This document shows positions 54,198 to 64,000 of a stretch of DNA of 64,000 nt, in pieces (within the stretch, counting starts at the first letter, position 1; the number at the start of each line of letters is the position of its first letter). This stretch comes from Simmondsia chinensis (taxonomy: Eukaryota > Streptophyta > Magnoliopsida > Caryophyllales > Simmondsiaceae), in contig JAGTTD010000008.1 in NCBI GenBank assembly GCA_018398585.1, positions 7,886,501 to 7,950,500 of the forward strand. Direction: 5' to 3'. The notes below the pieces were generated by a model, which had not been told where the DNA came from, ran no database searches, and saw nothing but the letters and a program-made list of their open reading frames with translations. The position numbers and the translations under genes are program-made.

Positions 54198-54847
54198 TGT
54201 TGGAGTATTTCCTCAAAAATGAACCAAATGATCTCCGGTGTTGAGGCGTGTAGTCAATTTCCTTAAGACTTATTTCAAGTATAGTGAAATAGTCTCAGAG
54301 ATACTACGACAACCAAAACAATGAAGTGGGATTATATGTAGGAAGGAAGAAAGAGAGAGGTGTTTAAGAATGAACTTTCAAAGTTTTTCACACAAATCTA
54401 TCAACAAGCCTTTGTAATCTTTCACATATTTTTTCAATGTGTTCTTCAACCAAATATGTGGGGGATAATTTATAGAGAAAAAGGACTCAAAAGACATCCA
54501 AAACAATTGCAAACAAACCATCAAAATCAAATTCCAGCCATGCAAAGTAACGGTTAAAACTGCCCTATGTGTCGAAACTGTGTGTGGACACACATGGCTA
54601 CCCTATGTGCCAACACACACAGCTCACTGTAAAGCTGTGTGTTGAAGTTAGTGTTGACATTTGCTTCAACACACAAGGTACTGTAAGATTGTGTTTTGAA
54701 GCTGTGTGTCGACACACACTTCAACACACATGGTTTTGGAGACCTGTGTGTCGACACACACCCTATTCAAACCAAATACCATCAAAACAAGTATGAAACA
54801 CTTCTCAAACACTTTATTAAGTATTCTATTTTGAAAATACATCAGTA
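54198..54847 (-). repeat. Copia-3 5' LTR
   Basis: About 647-650 bp. It carries the same TGTGTGTCGACACACA words between 54568 and 54765, with fewer copies than the 3' LTR. Confidence 0.85.
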
Positions 54848-54940
54848 GACTAGTAGCCCTAGAATGGGCTTTGGGGCTGCTCACCCTCGCACCTTGCCCT
54901 GCCAGGCCAGCCGATGCAGAGTGGTGTTAACTTTTTTCTA
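54848..54940. repeat. Host tandem repeat, remainder of second copy
   Basis: Continues the unit cut at 48824; contains GGCCAGCCGATGCAGAGTGG and GTTAACTTTTTT as in the first copy. Confidence 0.65.
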
Positions 54941-56252
54941 TTCGAATTTTTATTTTTCCAATCGTTGCTTTTATAACCGTTGTGACAAATAGGAAATTTT
55001 TTAATTCTCTTCAGAGTTGATACTCCGAGTTCAATCTTGAGGGGTTCAAGCTTGTGCTCAAGGCATTGACTATTGACTATAAAACTGCACACTTCTTTCA
55101 TATTCGTTATTTCCATAACGAGGTCGGATTTTTACTCCTCAATATCCGTCCACTCTTTCCATATGAGGTGGGATTTCTTGCCCTCTTTCCTTGACTAATA
55201 ATTATCCCAACGAGCATAATGTTGCCTAAAAATTGAGTTCCTCTAGGATTGATAAACACGTAAAAGATCTAAAAACATTCCTTTCATCTCCTCCAAATCT
55301 TCTCGAGGTCCTTGGATTCTTCCATTACCGTGCAAGTGAGGGCATCCTCCAATCCATTGCTTAAGAGTGCACTTTAGTGGCAGGCACCCTATTAACTCTA
55401 GGAGTCGAAGGGTTACTAGATCTAGATTGTACTGGTACAGGGGCATAAACAACTTAGGCAATAGTGAACTTGATGTTGTGGCTATTCCTCGAGTTGATCC
55501 TACCTCTCTGATTCTCTTCCCATCCGTTAATTATCTTTGGACAAGGTTATTCCTCTGAGGTCTGTGTTTATGCCGACTTCAGATCATGTGTGTATAGTTC
55601 GAGGTTTTTCTGTTCGAAGACCCTTGGTTAATTGGTTTGACTATTTAATTTGCCCAACTCTGGTTAGTTTTATTTGTCTCAAGTTTGCTTTCTGATTATC
55701 TACTAATTTTGTTTGGCTCAAGTTATTTTTAGGATCATAATTGATTAATCAGGTCAATGTATTGAACTTGTAACCAATTATTTATATTAAATTTCAAAAA
55801 AAAAATAAAAAAACAAAAGCAAAAATTCTAAATTTAGATGACTATTTTGTTTATGCATATACCAACATGACCAATCCTACTGATCTGAGTCCATTGCCCA
55901 ATTATTTGGTTGAGTTTGGGTCATAGTTTACCTGGATCATAATGGTTCTAAGTGCTACCCACCAAACCCAACCTACGCACACCCAGTTTCCATAATTAGT
56001 AAGAGAACTAACAATACAAAATAAGGCGCACCTATGAAAGCAGAGTCTAAAAGAAGAAGAAAAAAGTGTAGGAACCTGTAAATGGAAAAAAAATGCTCCT
56101 CCATTAGTAAAACCTTAAAATCCACCTTTTACATCATCGGATTAGTGTATTTGAATTTATGATACACTCGATGTTTCTTATAATTTCCCGTGGGGGAGTA
56201 ATGAAGTTTTTCACACCATGGCTTTATCAGAAGTCCATGCATACCTCGTGTA
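54941..56252. other. Intergenic sequence
   Basis: No gene is supported. A 72-codon - strand frame (55461-55243) and a 63-codon + strand frame (55367-55558) overlap and show no recognisable motif. An A run near 55796-55816 follows T-rich sequence and could be an old poly(A) tail. Confidence 0.5.
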
Positions 56253-56314
56253 TAGGGCCAGTCCTAACGTTTTCAAGGCCCCAAGCAATTGTTCCAAATG
56301 CGGCCCTTCATATT

Positions 56315-56743
56315 TGTGAGGAAATGTGGAATCCCAAGTACTTAATTCGAATCAAATACGACGGCAAATGAGAAGTAATATAGATAAAAGAGAACGAAAA
56401 ACAATAACACAATGATTTACGTGGAAACTCCTCTTCAATTGAGATGAGAGAAAACCACTGGCGAAGATGGAAACTTTTATTGATTTGAGAATAGAAGAAT
56501 TACAATCACTTCTCTCTCTCCCTATGATGACGGCAACGCTCACTCTTTTGAATTGGATACATAACACGTAAACCTAGGGCTGTTTATATAGGCCCCTAAA
56601 ACACAGACTCCCGATCGATCGGTAATTCACCGATCGATCGATGCACCCTCTGAACGCGGGATTGTTTACGTAAGTCCGATCGATCGGCGGACTTCCTGCT
56701 TGCCTCCACTTAGAACTTAAGAATTTAAGGCATAAACCTAATA
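56315..56743 (-). repeat. Copia-4 3' LTR with CGATCGATCGG words
   Basis: 429 bp. It contains CCGATCGATCGG-type words near 56612-56624, 56629-56642 and 56678-56690. GTTTATATAGG near 56583 contains the TATA-type box on the - strand (CCTATATAAAC). Confidence 0.88.
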
Positions 56744-56819
56744 AATCTCCACCTTGACTCAAATTAGATCACTGAAATAAAATATCTCCACCTTCTCCAA
56801 TAACACCCCCACACCAGGG

Positions 56820-58345
56820 TTAACAAGCTGAAACTGTGAGCCCAACCAAATTCAAGCAATGCTCAAATTTCCTGCCGGGAAGAACTTTAGTGAACATATC
56901 TGCTGGATTATCTTCAGTACCAATCTTCTTTAACTCCACCTTCCCTTCATCAATCAGATCTCTAATAAAATGATGCTTTACATCAATGTGCTTCGTTCTG
57001 TCATGATGCGTCATCTGATCTTTAGCTAGGTGAATCGCTGACAGACTATCACAGTAAACTCCAATAGTACCCTGGTCAACACTGATCTCACTAATCAAAC
57101 GTCTCAACCAAATAGCTTCCTTAAACACTTCTGTAACTTTCATATACTCGGCCTCGGTAGTCGACTGTGTAGTAACTGATTGTAGACAAGCTCTCCAACT
57201 GATAGCATTGTCTCCCAAACAAAACACATAACCGGACGTAGATTTCCTCTTATCGAGGTCTCCACCATAATCTGAGTCAACATACCCTACTAAACGACAT
57301 TTACTCTTCCCAAATTCCAAACAAACATCAGAAGTGCCATGTAAGTACCTGAGAATCCATCTGAAAGCGTGCCAATGCTCGTTTCTTGGATTCGCCATGT
57401 ATCTACTCACTTTGCTCATGGCATATGCAATATCTGGACAAGTACTTACCATAGCATACATAATACTACCAACAACACTAGAATAAGGGACCTGTGACAT
57501 GTACCTGACATCCTCCTCAGTCTGAGGTGAATCCAATGCTGAAAGCCTAAAGTGAGCTGCTAAGGGAGTGCTAACTGGTTTAGCATCCTTCATGTGAAAT
57601 TGGTCCAGAACCTTCTCAATGTACTTCTCCTGAGACAAGTACAACTTTCCTGCTTTTCGGTCCCTACTGATCTCCATGCAAAGAATCTTCTTAGCTGCTC
57701 CTAAGTCCTTCATCTCGAACTCACTTTTCAATATTGCTTTCAAATCATCAACATCTGTCATGTCCTTAGCTACAATTAACATATCATCAATATATAACAG
57801 CAGATAAATAAAAGAACCTAAATCTGTCTTTTTGAAATACATACAACTACCATACTTGCTTCTGAAGAACCCGTGACTGATCATAAACTGATCAAACCTT
57901 TTATACTACTGTCTTGGCTATTGCCTCAAACCATACAAAGGTCTTTTCAATAAAAAAAAATATGATCTTCCTTACCCTCAACAACGAAGCCTTCAGGCTG
58001 ATGCATGTAAATACTCTCCTCTAGCTCATCATGCAAAAATGCAACTTTCACATCTAACTGCTCAAGCTCTAAATCATGCATAGGTACTAAAGCAAGTATC
58101 GCTCGTATGGGACAATGTCTGACAACAGGTGAGAAAATATTGTGAAAATCAACACCGTGTGCCTGACTGTAGCCTTTAGCTACTATCCGAGCATTGTACC
58201 TTGCATCTTCTACTCTAGGAATGCCTTCTTTTCGTTTGAAAACCCATTTGCACCCAATGACTCTTTTTCCTGTTTGAGGTTTGACTAGCGGCCAAGTCTG
58301 GTTCTTCTTTAAAGACTCCATCTCTTCATGCATGGCCATAAGCCA
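56820..58345 (-). pseudogene. Copia-4 reverse transcriptase and RNase H
   Basis: The frame 58339-57947 begins the RT (WPLVKPQTGKRVIGCKWVFK, RIVAKGYSQAHGVDF, LEQLDVKVAFLHDELEESIY). A break near 57900-57947 precedes the frame 57884-56820 (354 aa), which has YIDDMLIVAKDMTD, VSTCPDIAYAMSKVSRYMAN, GYVDSDYGGDLDKRKSTSGY and VYCDSLSAIHLAKDQMTHH. The RNase H and C-terminus are intact. Only one or two breaks affect RT. It ends near the purine tract. Confidence 0.9.
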
Positions 58346-59432
58346 CTTATCTGAGTCAAAACTTGATACAATCTCTCAATATGAAGATGGTTCATTGTCT
58401 TCCACTGTTTCAGCTGTAGTAAGGGCATAGGCTATCATCTCCTCATACCCATATCTCTGTGGCGGCCTAATCTATCTTTTCAGCCTACCACCTACAATTG
58501 TATGCTGCTCGACCTGCTGACCTGTTTCTATTTCGTCATCCTCAGAAACCTGTACTGGAGGTGCCTGCACACTCTCAAACTGAACTACCTGCTGTTGATT
58601 AGAACTTTCTGAATGTATCTGACTTTCATCAGGCTTCTGTACCTAAACTGATTCACGAACTAAGGAGGGCTTGTGTGGCGGATGTAGTAGAGTAGACTCA
58701 TCAAATGTAACATATCTACTAGTCAGAAATTTATGAGATTTTAGATCCCATAAACGATATCTCTTCACACCTGACGTATAGCAAAGAAAGATACACTTCT
58801 TGGCTCTAGGCTCTAGCTTTCCATCATTAACTTAAGCATAAGCAGGACAACCAAATATCTTCAAATAAGAATAATAAGCAGGAGAACCAGACCATACCTC
58901 TTCTGGAATCTTCAACTGAAGCGATGAATGAGGAGATCGATTCACTAGATAACAAAGCATGTTAACTGCCTTTGCCCACTATTCTCTCCCTAATCCTGCA
59001 TTTGAAAGCATACATCGAGCCTTCTCTAGTAACGTCCTATTCATTCTTTCTGCCACTCCGTTCTGTTGAGGTCGACCTGTACAAGTCCTGTGTCTGACAA
59101 TGCCTTGGTCCTCACAGAATTTGAGGAAATCACCCTCAACAAACTCAAGACCATTATTTGTCCTCAACCTCTTTATCTGCTTCCCTGTCTGTTTTTCAAG
59201 CAGTGTCTTCCACTTCTTGAAGACTTCATAGATTTCATTTTTTTGCTTAAGAAAATAGACCCAAACTTTTCTTGAAAAATCATCAATGAACGTTAGTAAG
59301 TACCTGGAACCTCCTTTGGAAGCAACTCTGGATGGTCCACACAAATCTGAATGTATATAGTCCAACGTTCCTTTAGTTTAATGCACTGCCTCCTTGAAGC
59401 TGACTCTCTTCTGCTTCCCATATACACAGTGC
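58346..59432 (-). pseudogene. Copia-4 integrase
   Basis: The frame 59365-58979 holds DYIHSDLCGPSR (first Asp), YLLTFIDDFSRKVWVY, RTNNGLEFVEGDF (second Asp replaced by Asn) and PQQNGVAERMNRTLLEKAR (Glu). The zinc-binding part lies across a break near 59370-59433. The C-terminal part (58979-58346) is readable in pieces with stops. It includes a VWLGCYAYADG-like context and then the acidic linker. It is inactive. Confidence 0.85.
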
Positions 59433-60561
59433 TCACAGAAATCTATCAGTCCAGTTGACTGACCACATTAACAGACCCCTCTTACTCAACTCTGACCGCC
59501 CTTTATCACTCATATGGCCCAATCTCATGTGCCACATCTTAGTGATCTCTGTATCTATTATAGATGATGTAGAAACAGCAACTGACCCTGTCACAGTAGA
59601 ACCTACAAGCTCATACAGCGTTCCTACCCTCCTACCCTTCATAACAATCAATGCACCTTTACTGGCCTTTATAGCTCCACCTTCAGCTATGTACCTATAC
59701 CCATTGGACTTAAGGGTACCTAAAGAGATAAGGTTCTTTTTCAAGTCCGAAATGTGTCTAACGTCACTAAGTGTTCTGATAGTACCATTAAACATCTTCA
59801 CACGAACTGTTCCAATACTCATCACCTTACAAGCGGCATCGTTGCCAATCAAGATTACTACACCCTGAATTGACTTGTAAGTGGTGAACCACCTCTATTA
59901 TGGCCATTCCTGTTATCTTCCTTCTTCTTATTCTTAAACTTATAACAATTTTTCTTTATGTGCCCCTTCTTGTGACAGAAGTTACACTTCAGATTCTTAT
60001 GTCTAGATTTGGACCTAGACTTTTTTCTACCTTCAGAACCTCTAGTCTCAGTCCTACCTCTCACAAATAACCCATTACCAGGATTATTCACAGAGTCAGA
60101 CAGTTCTCTATCAACTATCGCTTTACTTACTAGGTTTATTTTAACCTCATCAACAGTGATAGTTGGCCTGCCACCATATATCATGCTTTCTACAAAGCCT
60201 TTATAAGAATTTGAGAGTGAACATAATAACAACATGGCCTGATCCTCGTCCTTAGGGGTATCATCCAATTCCTTTAATTTTGAATTATAGAATTAAATTC
60301 GCTAAGATGATTCTTAAGAGATGTACCTTCCGACATACGAAATGTGAATAACCGGCGCTTAACTACAAGTTTATTGGAGATCGATTTGAAGCAGAACATC
60401 TCCTGCAGCTTCTCCCACAACTCCTTAGAAATTTTCACCTCCAAGACTTCTGTCATAACATCATCAGTAAGACACATCTGAATAGCTGTAAGTGCCTTCT
60501 CATCTAACTCCTCCCATTGTGCTTCAGATAAACTCTCCGGCTTCTTCTCTTTTCCATCCAA
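59433..60561 (-). pseudogene. Copia-4 gag and protease
   Basis: The frame 60561-60274 begins MDGKEKKPESLSEAQWEELD and continues through the gag core (VSKAL-type helices). After a stop at about 60272, 60268-59858 continues it and contains the zinc knuckle CNFCHKKGHIKKNC. A break near 59855 separates it from the protease/GAG-pre-integrase frame 59852-59433, with IGNDAACKVMSIGTVRVKMF and MWHMRLGHMSDKGRSEL. The protease D-S-G lies in the broken part. Confidence 0.85.
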
Positions 60562-60691
60562 TGCTTTCTTCTAGCTATTCAGTGTCAAGAGACCTTTAAC
60601 GCGGACTTGCCACAAACTGAAACTCCCTTGACCACCAAACTTCTCTACTTCAGATCTAATTGCTGACGTCATAGTACCAAAATGAACAACA

Positions 60692-60706
60692 AGGGATCTG
60701 ATACCA
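60692..60706 (-). promoter_or_regulatory. Copia-4 primer binding site
   Basis: Complement TTGGTATCAGATCCC, close to the 5' LTR end. Confidence 0.85.
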
Positions 60707-60709
60707 ATT

Positions 60710-61157
60710 TGTAAGGAAATGCCGAATCCCAAGTACTTAATTCGAATCAAATACTACGACAAACGAGAAGTAATATGGATAAAAGAGAACGAAAAATAAT
60801 AACACATTGATTTACGTGGAAATCCCTCTTCAATCGAGAGAGGAGAAAACCATGGGCGGAGATGGAGGCTTTCATTGATTTGAGAATAAAAGAATTACAA
60901 TTACTTCTCTCTCTCTTTCTATGATGACGGCGGCGCTCACTCTTTTGAATTGGATACATAACACATAAACCTAGGGCTGTTTATATAGGCCCAGTAAAAA
61001 ATAGACTCCCGATCGATCGCTGATTGATCGGTTCACCCTCTGCACGCAGGATCGTTTATGTAAGATTCCCGATCGATCGGACTCTTCTGCCAATTGATCG
61101 GTGGACTTCCTGCTTGCCTCCACATAGAACTTAAGAATTTGAGGCATAAACCTAACA
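60710..61157 (-). repeat. Copia-4 5' LTR
   Basis: 448 bp. On the - strand TGTTAGGTTTATG...CTTACA. It has the same GATCGATC-type words, some degraded. Confidence 0.9.
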
Positions 61158-61332
61158 ATATATAATTATATTCTTTTAACAACATCACACTAACACAACA
61201 AACTTGAAAAAATCCAATTGTAAAACTTATTACTAGTAACAGTTAATACTCTAAAAACGACAGCTTCTAAATTAGGGGGCTTCTAAAATTTAGGAGACCC
61301 AAACAGTTGCTTGGAATTATATACTAGCCCTA

Positions 61333-62449
61333 GTACTGCATATGTTAGAAAAACGATAGTCTATTAATTAATGAGGACAAGGGCGGCTCGCGAGTGGGGA
61401 AGAGAAATTTCAACGTTGCTTGAATGTGAAGGCTGCTAGGGAACTTGGAAGATGTGAAAGTTGATGTTACAAGGAATGCTAAGACTTTTCGTTGAAAAGG
61501 GTTTTTATTATTTTAAGCTATTTTGAAATCATATTTTCTTGGTCGAATGACTTGTAGCCTCCCATTTTGATTATAATAATAACATAAAAGAGCATGGGTC
61601 CATGTTCATTAATTGTGTTACTCCGTTATTAATATCACCATCTACTTGCACACTATGCATTTCTTAGATTTTATGGATGGGTCATGGAGGTGGGGGCACA
61701 TATCCAATAATGTCCTTGTGCCTTATACATGATCTTGATAATGGATGACTCCTACTCTGTATTTTAAGAGTTACACTTGTTGATGAGTATATAAACAGGT
61801 TGTTAATATACAATATCGAATAGCATATCTAGGAAATAGGACGCCGACCTTTGAGCCCACAATGGTGACTTGGGTGAGCGCTGAGTAGCCATTGGCTTTT
61901 ACATAACAATTTGGGCTGGTACCAAGTGGTGCTGGCCTTTGTCTTGCAGCTCGACTTTTACGGGCCAGTAAGTTCCACAATTCATCTTCCATGGGCAAGT
62001 AAAAACCCCTATCAGTAACAAGCTACCAAATTCTACCACCATATTTGGGTACCGTACATGCCCACAAAAACTTGGCGTCACCTTTTACTGCAACACTTGC
62101 CAAATGCCACCCGAATATCTTACTTGACAAATCTAGAGCATAATCACTTACTATACCTATTTACCCATCTTTACTATAAGCTAACTCTCCTATGTTTATT
62201 CACACTTTTTAAAATTATTTTACATCTATGCTAACATAAGCATAGGAGGAGTCATCCATGGTTGAAACTAGCAGGCTCTCTGACTATATGTTCATCTTGC
62301 AAGAAATACCCTCAAATGAAGCTACCTCCCTTTCCTGCAAACTCATGTGAAAACAGTGGCCCCTTCAATGAGTAGGAGTAGCAGCTGACACTAGATTTGG
62401 TATTTCTTACAAGAATTATGTGCTTTATATACTATATATATATAGAACT
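61333..62449. other. Intergenic sequence
   Basis: No gene is supported. Two overlapping short - strand frames (61771-62081) show no recognisable motif. Confidence 0.55.
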
Positions 62450-62467
62450 ATTGATTGATTTTCATAT

Positions 62468-62633
62468 GGGAAGTCCTCACCCTCAGGTTGGAGACACTGG
62501 GAAACAGCCTCTCTTCAGGTTAACACCCTGAAGGGGGAAGGCTGCGTACATCCGCCCCCCCTCCCCCCCCCCCCCCCCCCCCCCGACCCTGCCTAGGCGG
62601 GAGCCCTTGAGGCACTGGGTATGTTCTTTTTTT
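62468..62633 (+). mobile_element. Au-like SINE, 5'-truncated or diverged
   Basis: GGGAAACAGCCTCT, then AAGGCTGCGTACATCCGCC, then GGGTATGTTC and a short T run match the 3' part of the plant Au SINE family. The A box is not readable and the B-box region is degenerate. An 18-bp direct repeat, ATTGATTGATTTTCATAT, flanks it (62450-62467 and 62634-62651). A run of over 20 C lies inside (62560-62584). Confidence 0.85.
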
Positions 62634-62651
62634 ATTGATTGATTTTCATAT

Positions 62652-63519
62652 TTTCTTGTCATATATTATTTAACAAATTGGCATCGAGCTTTTAGCTCAA
62701 TATCCCTTATTCATCCAGTATCAGGCCAATATATGGCATTGGTAGGCAAGCTTAGATAATAATTAATCCACTTGCCTAAAGGCTCCAAGGACCTTGGTTC
62801 CAACACCCATATCAACCAGGTAACCTACGATAGTGATCGGGCAGCCATTAGCCTCCACTGAGCTCGTACCCCAGGGTCAAGTGAGAATCACTCCATCGTC
62901 AAACACGACACTGGCCGAGTATATACCAATGCTTGCCAAGCAATGTTAGTACTATACTTGCCATGAACAAGTGACTTCCTTGGGCCATTAAGCACACCAG
63001 GTACCCTCACCCTAGCCTTAACCTACCAAGAACCACATGTAACATACTCGCCATTAGGCCACTGAAGCCATCCAAACCATAGGGTTCCTTGATCACCGTA
63101 GGAGACATAAACTAGATTACTTTTTTCTCCTTTTGTCTCTTTAGAGTATGTATAGTCGCTATAAGTACAAAAATAAAACAAACATGCAAAAAGGAACTCG
63201 CAGCGACTTGGGAGCGCGTCTAATTTATGAACTACACAGGATACAGAGGTTCCTCGTAGCCGCAAAGGCTACGAAACCGACATAGCTCAGTGATGGCTCT
63301 TAAAATACTCCAATAACCCACACACCTTTTTACTATTGAGTTTTTTTAATTGTTAAGAAATACCTCAATCAATCACCTTTGGAGAGGCTTGATACTTTTG
63401 ATGAATCTGACTTCAGTTTGCAATTATAATGTGGATCCTACACTTGCTCCAATTAGGGAGACTTTAATAATATATTATTTTTGGTATTTTTAGATTCTAA
63501 TGTTTTAATAGAAAAGTAA
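62652..63519. other. Intergenic sequence
   Basis: No gene is supported. An 80-codon - strand frame (63023-63265) shows no recognised motif. Confidence 0.5.
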
Positions 63520-63524
63520 ATCGA

Positions 63525-63640
63525 TATAGACTCGGCTCAAGCGGTAGGTTGGGTGACAGAGTGAAGCCCACGTACACCTTATCTTGTACACTTAAAAGCC
63601 AGGAACTGTGGTAGAGGCAAACTTAAGAGCTCAATAGTCC
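63525..63640 (+). repeat. Dispersed repeat shared with 26345-26460
   Basis: CTCGGCTCAAGCGGTAGGTT, then GGTGACAGAGTGAAGCCC and TACACTTAAAAG, in the same order as the other copy. Confidence 0.55.
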
Positions 63641-63744
63641 ACTTATAAGATTGAGTCTACAGATTTTTAGGCCTAGCACCCTTGACTTGTAATAACTCGA
63701 ATGAGTTGCTTGACAAGTTTTAGGTTGAGCGAACCATATTTGGT

Positions 63745-63940
63745 TCATTGGATTAGGACCAATGTAAGCAAGGTCTAGCCTTGGTCGTCAAAGACATGAA
63801 AGGATGACTCAAACCCTAATTCACTTGACTTATCAAGCTATGCCACCAGTGTTAAGACCAATGTCATCAAACTCAAGACTTAGCCATCAAAGCCTTAAAC
63901 TAATGACTCAATTCTCAATCAGTCGATTGTGGGAACAGAT
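63745..63940. repeat. Diverged tandem repeat of about 100 bp
   Basis: Two units starting GACCAATGT at about 63757 and 63858. Each contains TC(A)TCAAA, AGCC, ATGACTCAA and a CTTGACT- or CAGTCGATT-type end. Confidence 0.5.
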
Positions 63941-64000
63941 TTAAACCAGAGAGTACATATTGGAAACTCGGAGATTGTGTTACCTCGAAGAAAGTAAAAC

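Larger units (their letters stand above)
48825..54847 (-). mobile_element. Copia-3: Ty1/copia retrotransposon, decayed
   Basis: LTRs lie at about 48825-49519 (3') and 54198-54844 (5'). The purine tract complement, CGGTGGGAGAGTAT, is beside the 3' LTR. The - strand order is gag with zinc knuckle, protease, integrase, RT, RNase H. It interrupts a host tandem repeat. Flanks GTCTA and GACTA match at 4 of 5 bases if the LTR edge is set 3 bp further right (54847). It is related to Copia-2 but more decayed. Confidence 0.88.
56315..61157 (-). mobile_element. Copia-4: Tork/TNT1-like Ty1/copia retrotransposon, decayed
   Basis: LTRs at 56315-56743 (3') and 60710-61157 (5'); flanks ATATT and ATATA match at 4 of 5 bases. 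The PBS complement, TTGGTATCAGATCCC, lies at 60692-60706. All gag-pol domains are present in order on the - strand, each broken. The RNase H and integrase patterns resemble TNT1-94-type polyproteins. The 3' LTR outer edge has TA instead of TG. Confidence 0.93.
56253..61332. mobile_element. Possible small hAT-type DNA element interrupted by Copia-4
   Basis: The left end TAGGGCCAGTCC and the complement of the right end TAGGGCTAGTAT share a 10-base tip. Inside both arms is CCAAGCAAYTGTT. Without Copia-4 the body is only about 230 bp. Such ends resemble non-autonomous Tip100-like hAT elements. No 8-bp duplication is visible (CTCGTGTA versus GTACTGCA), so the call is tentative. Confidence 0.45.

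Noticed and set aside
55243..55558. Two overlapping short frames as genes
   Set aside because: Both are under 75 codons, lie on opposite strands and show no motif.
56253..61332. Firm hAT call for the TAGGGCC-ended element
   Set aside because: The end tips match but the 8-bp flanks do not, so I kept it only as a tentative feature.
62560..62584. Poly(C) run as a biological signal
   Set aside because: Length may be a sequencing or assembly artefact. It is mentioned only as something to check.
63023..63265. 80-codon - strand frame
   Set aside because: No motif, no support from context and ordinary length for chance.

Overview
The window is nuclear DNA of a flowering plant, probably a eudicot. 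The signs are Ty1/copia and Ty3/gypsy LTR retrotransposons with plant-type initiator-Met tRNA primer sites, Dart-like and TTF/MYM-type hAT transposons, a TRIM, an Au-like SINE, AT-rich intergenic DNA, and one plant-specific AP2/ERF gene with a spliced 5' leader. The species cannot be named from this stretch. No rRNA gene, functional tRNA gene or CRISPR array was seen.

The only convincing host gene is at about 16.9-18.95 kb on the + strand. It encodes a 308-aa group VI-L ERF (ERF118-like) with a CRF-type motif and one AP2 domain. Its leader has one intron, and removing that intron gives an 86-codon upstream ORF, a candidate conserved peptide uORF. A second, weaker host candidate is a short terminal exon (about 11001-11013 plus 15021-15201) split by a retrotransposon.

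The rest is mostly nested mobile DNA. (1) 0-10.9 kb: a decayed + strand Copia (Copia-1) carries a non-autonomous gypsy-type element (LTR-N1, 877-3545, TSD TATTT) and a hAT (hAT-1, 7507-10512, TSD CCCAAGTG). (2) 11.0-15.0 kb: a - strand non-autonomous LTR element (LTR-N2) encodes a PTB-like RRM protein and contains a smaller LTR element (LTR-N3, 13074-14893). (3) 15.5-16.3 kb: a long-TIR MITE with a tRNA-like segment. (4) 20.2-24.0 kb: an LTR remnant split by hAT-2 (20647-23795, TSD CCCCTGCC). (5) 24.5-28.3 kb: a SINE, an LTR/PBS remnant, a MITE and a TRIM. (6) 28.6-33.9 kb: full-length but inactivated Gypsy-1 (TSD GACTT). (7) 35.0-47.9 kb: a four-layer nest of outer inverted arms, - strand Gypsy-2, - strand hAT-3 and + strand Copia-2; Copia-2 is the youngest and best-preserved element. 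(8) 48.8-54.8 kb: - strand Copia-3. (9) 56.3-61.2 kb: - strand Tork/TNT1-like Copia-4 inside a small TAGGGCC-ended DNA element. (10) 62.5 kb: an Au-like SINE with an 18-bp TSD.

LTR-N1, LTR-N2 and LTR-N3 keep LTRs, PBS and purine tracts but no recognisable polymerase, so they would need enzymes from autonomous relatives. LTR-N1 shares TGATGC...GCATCA-type ends with Gypsy-1 and Gypsy-2. All boundaries, repeats and motifs were read by eye; no alignment or database search was run.
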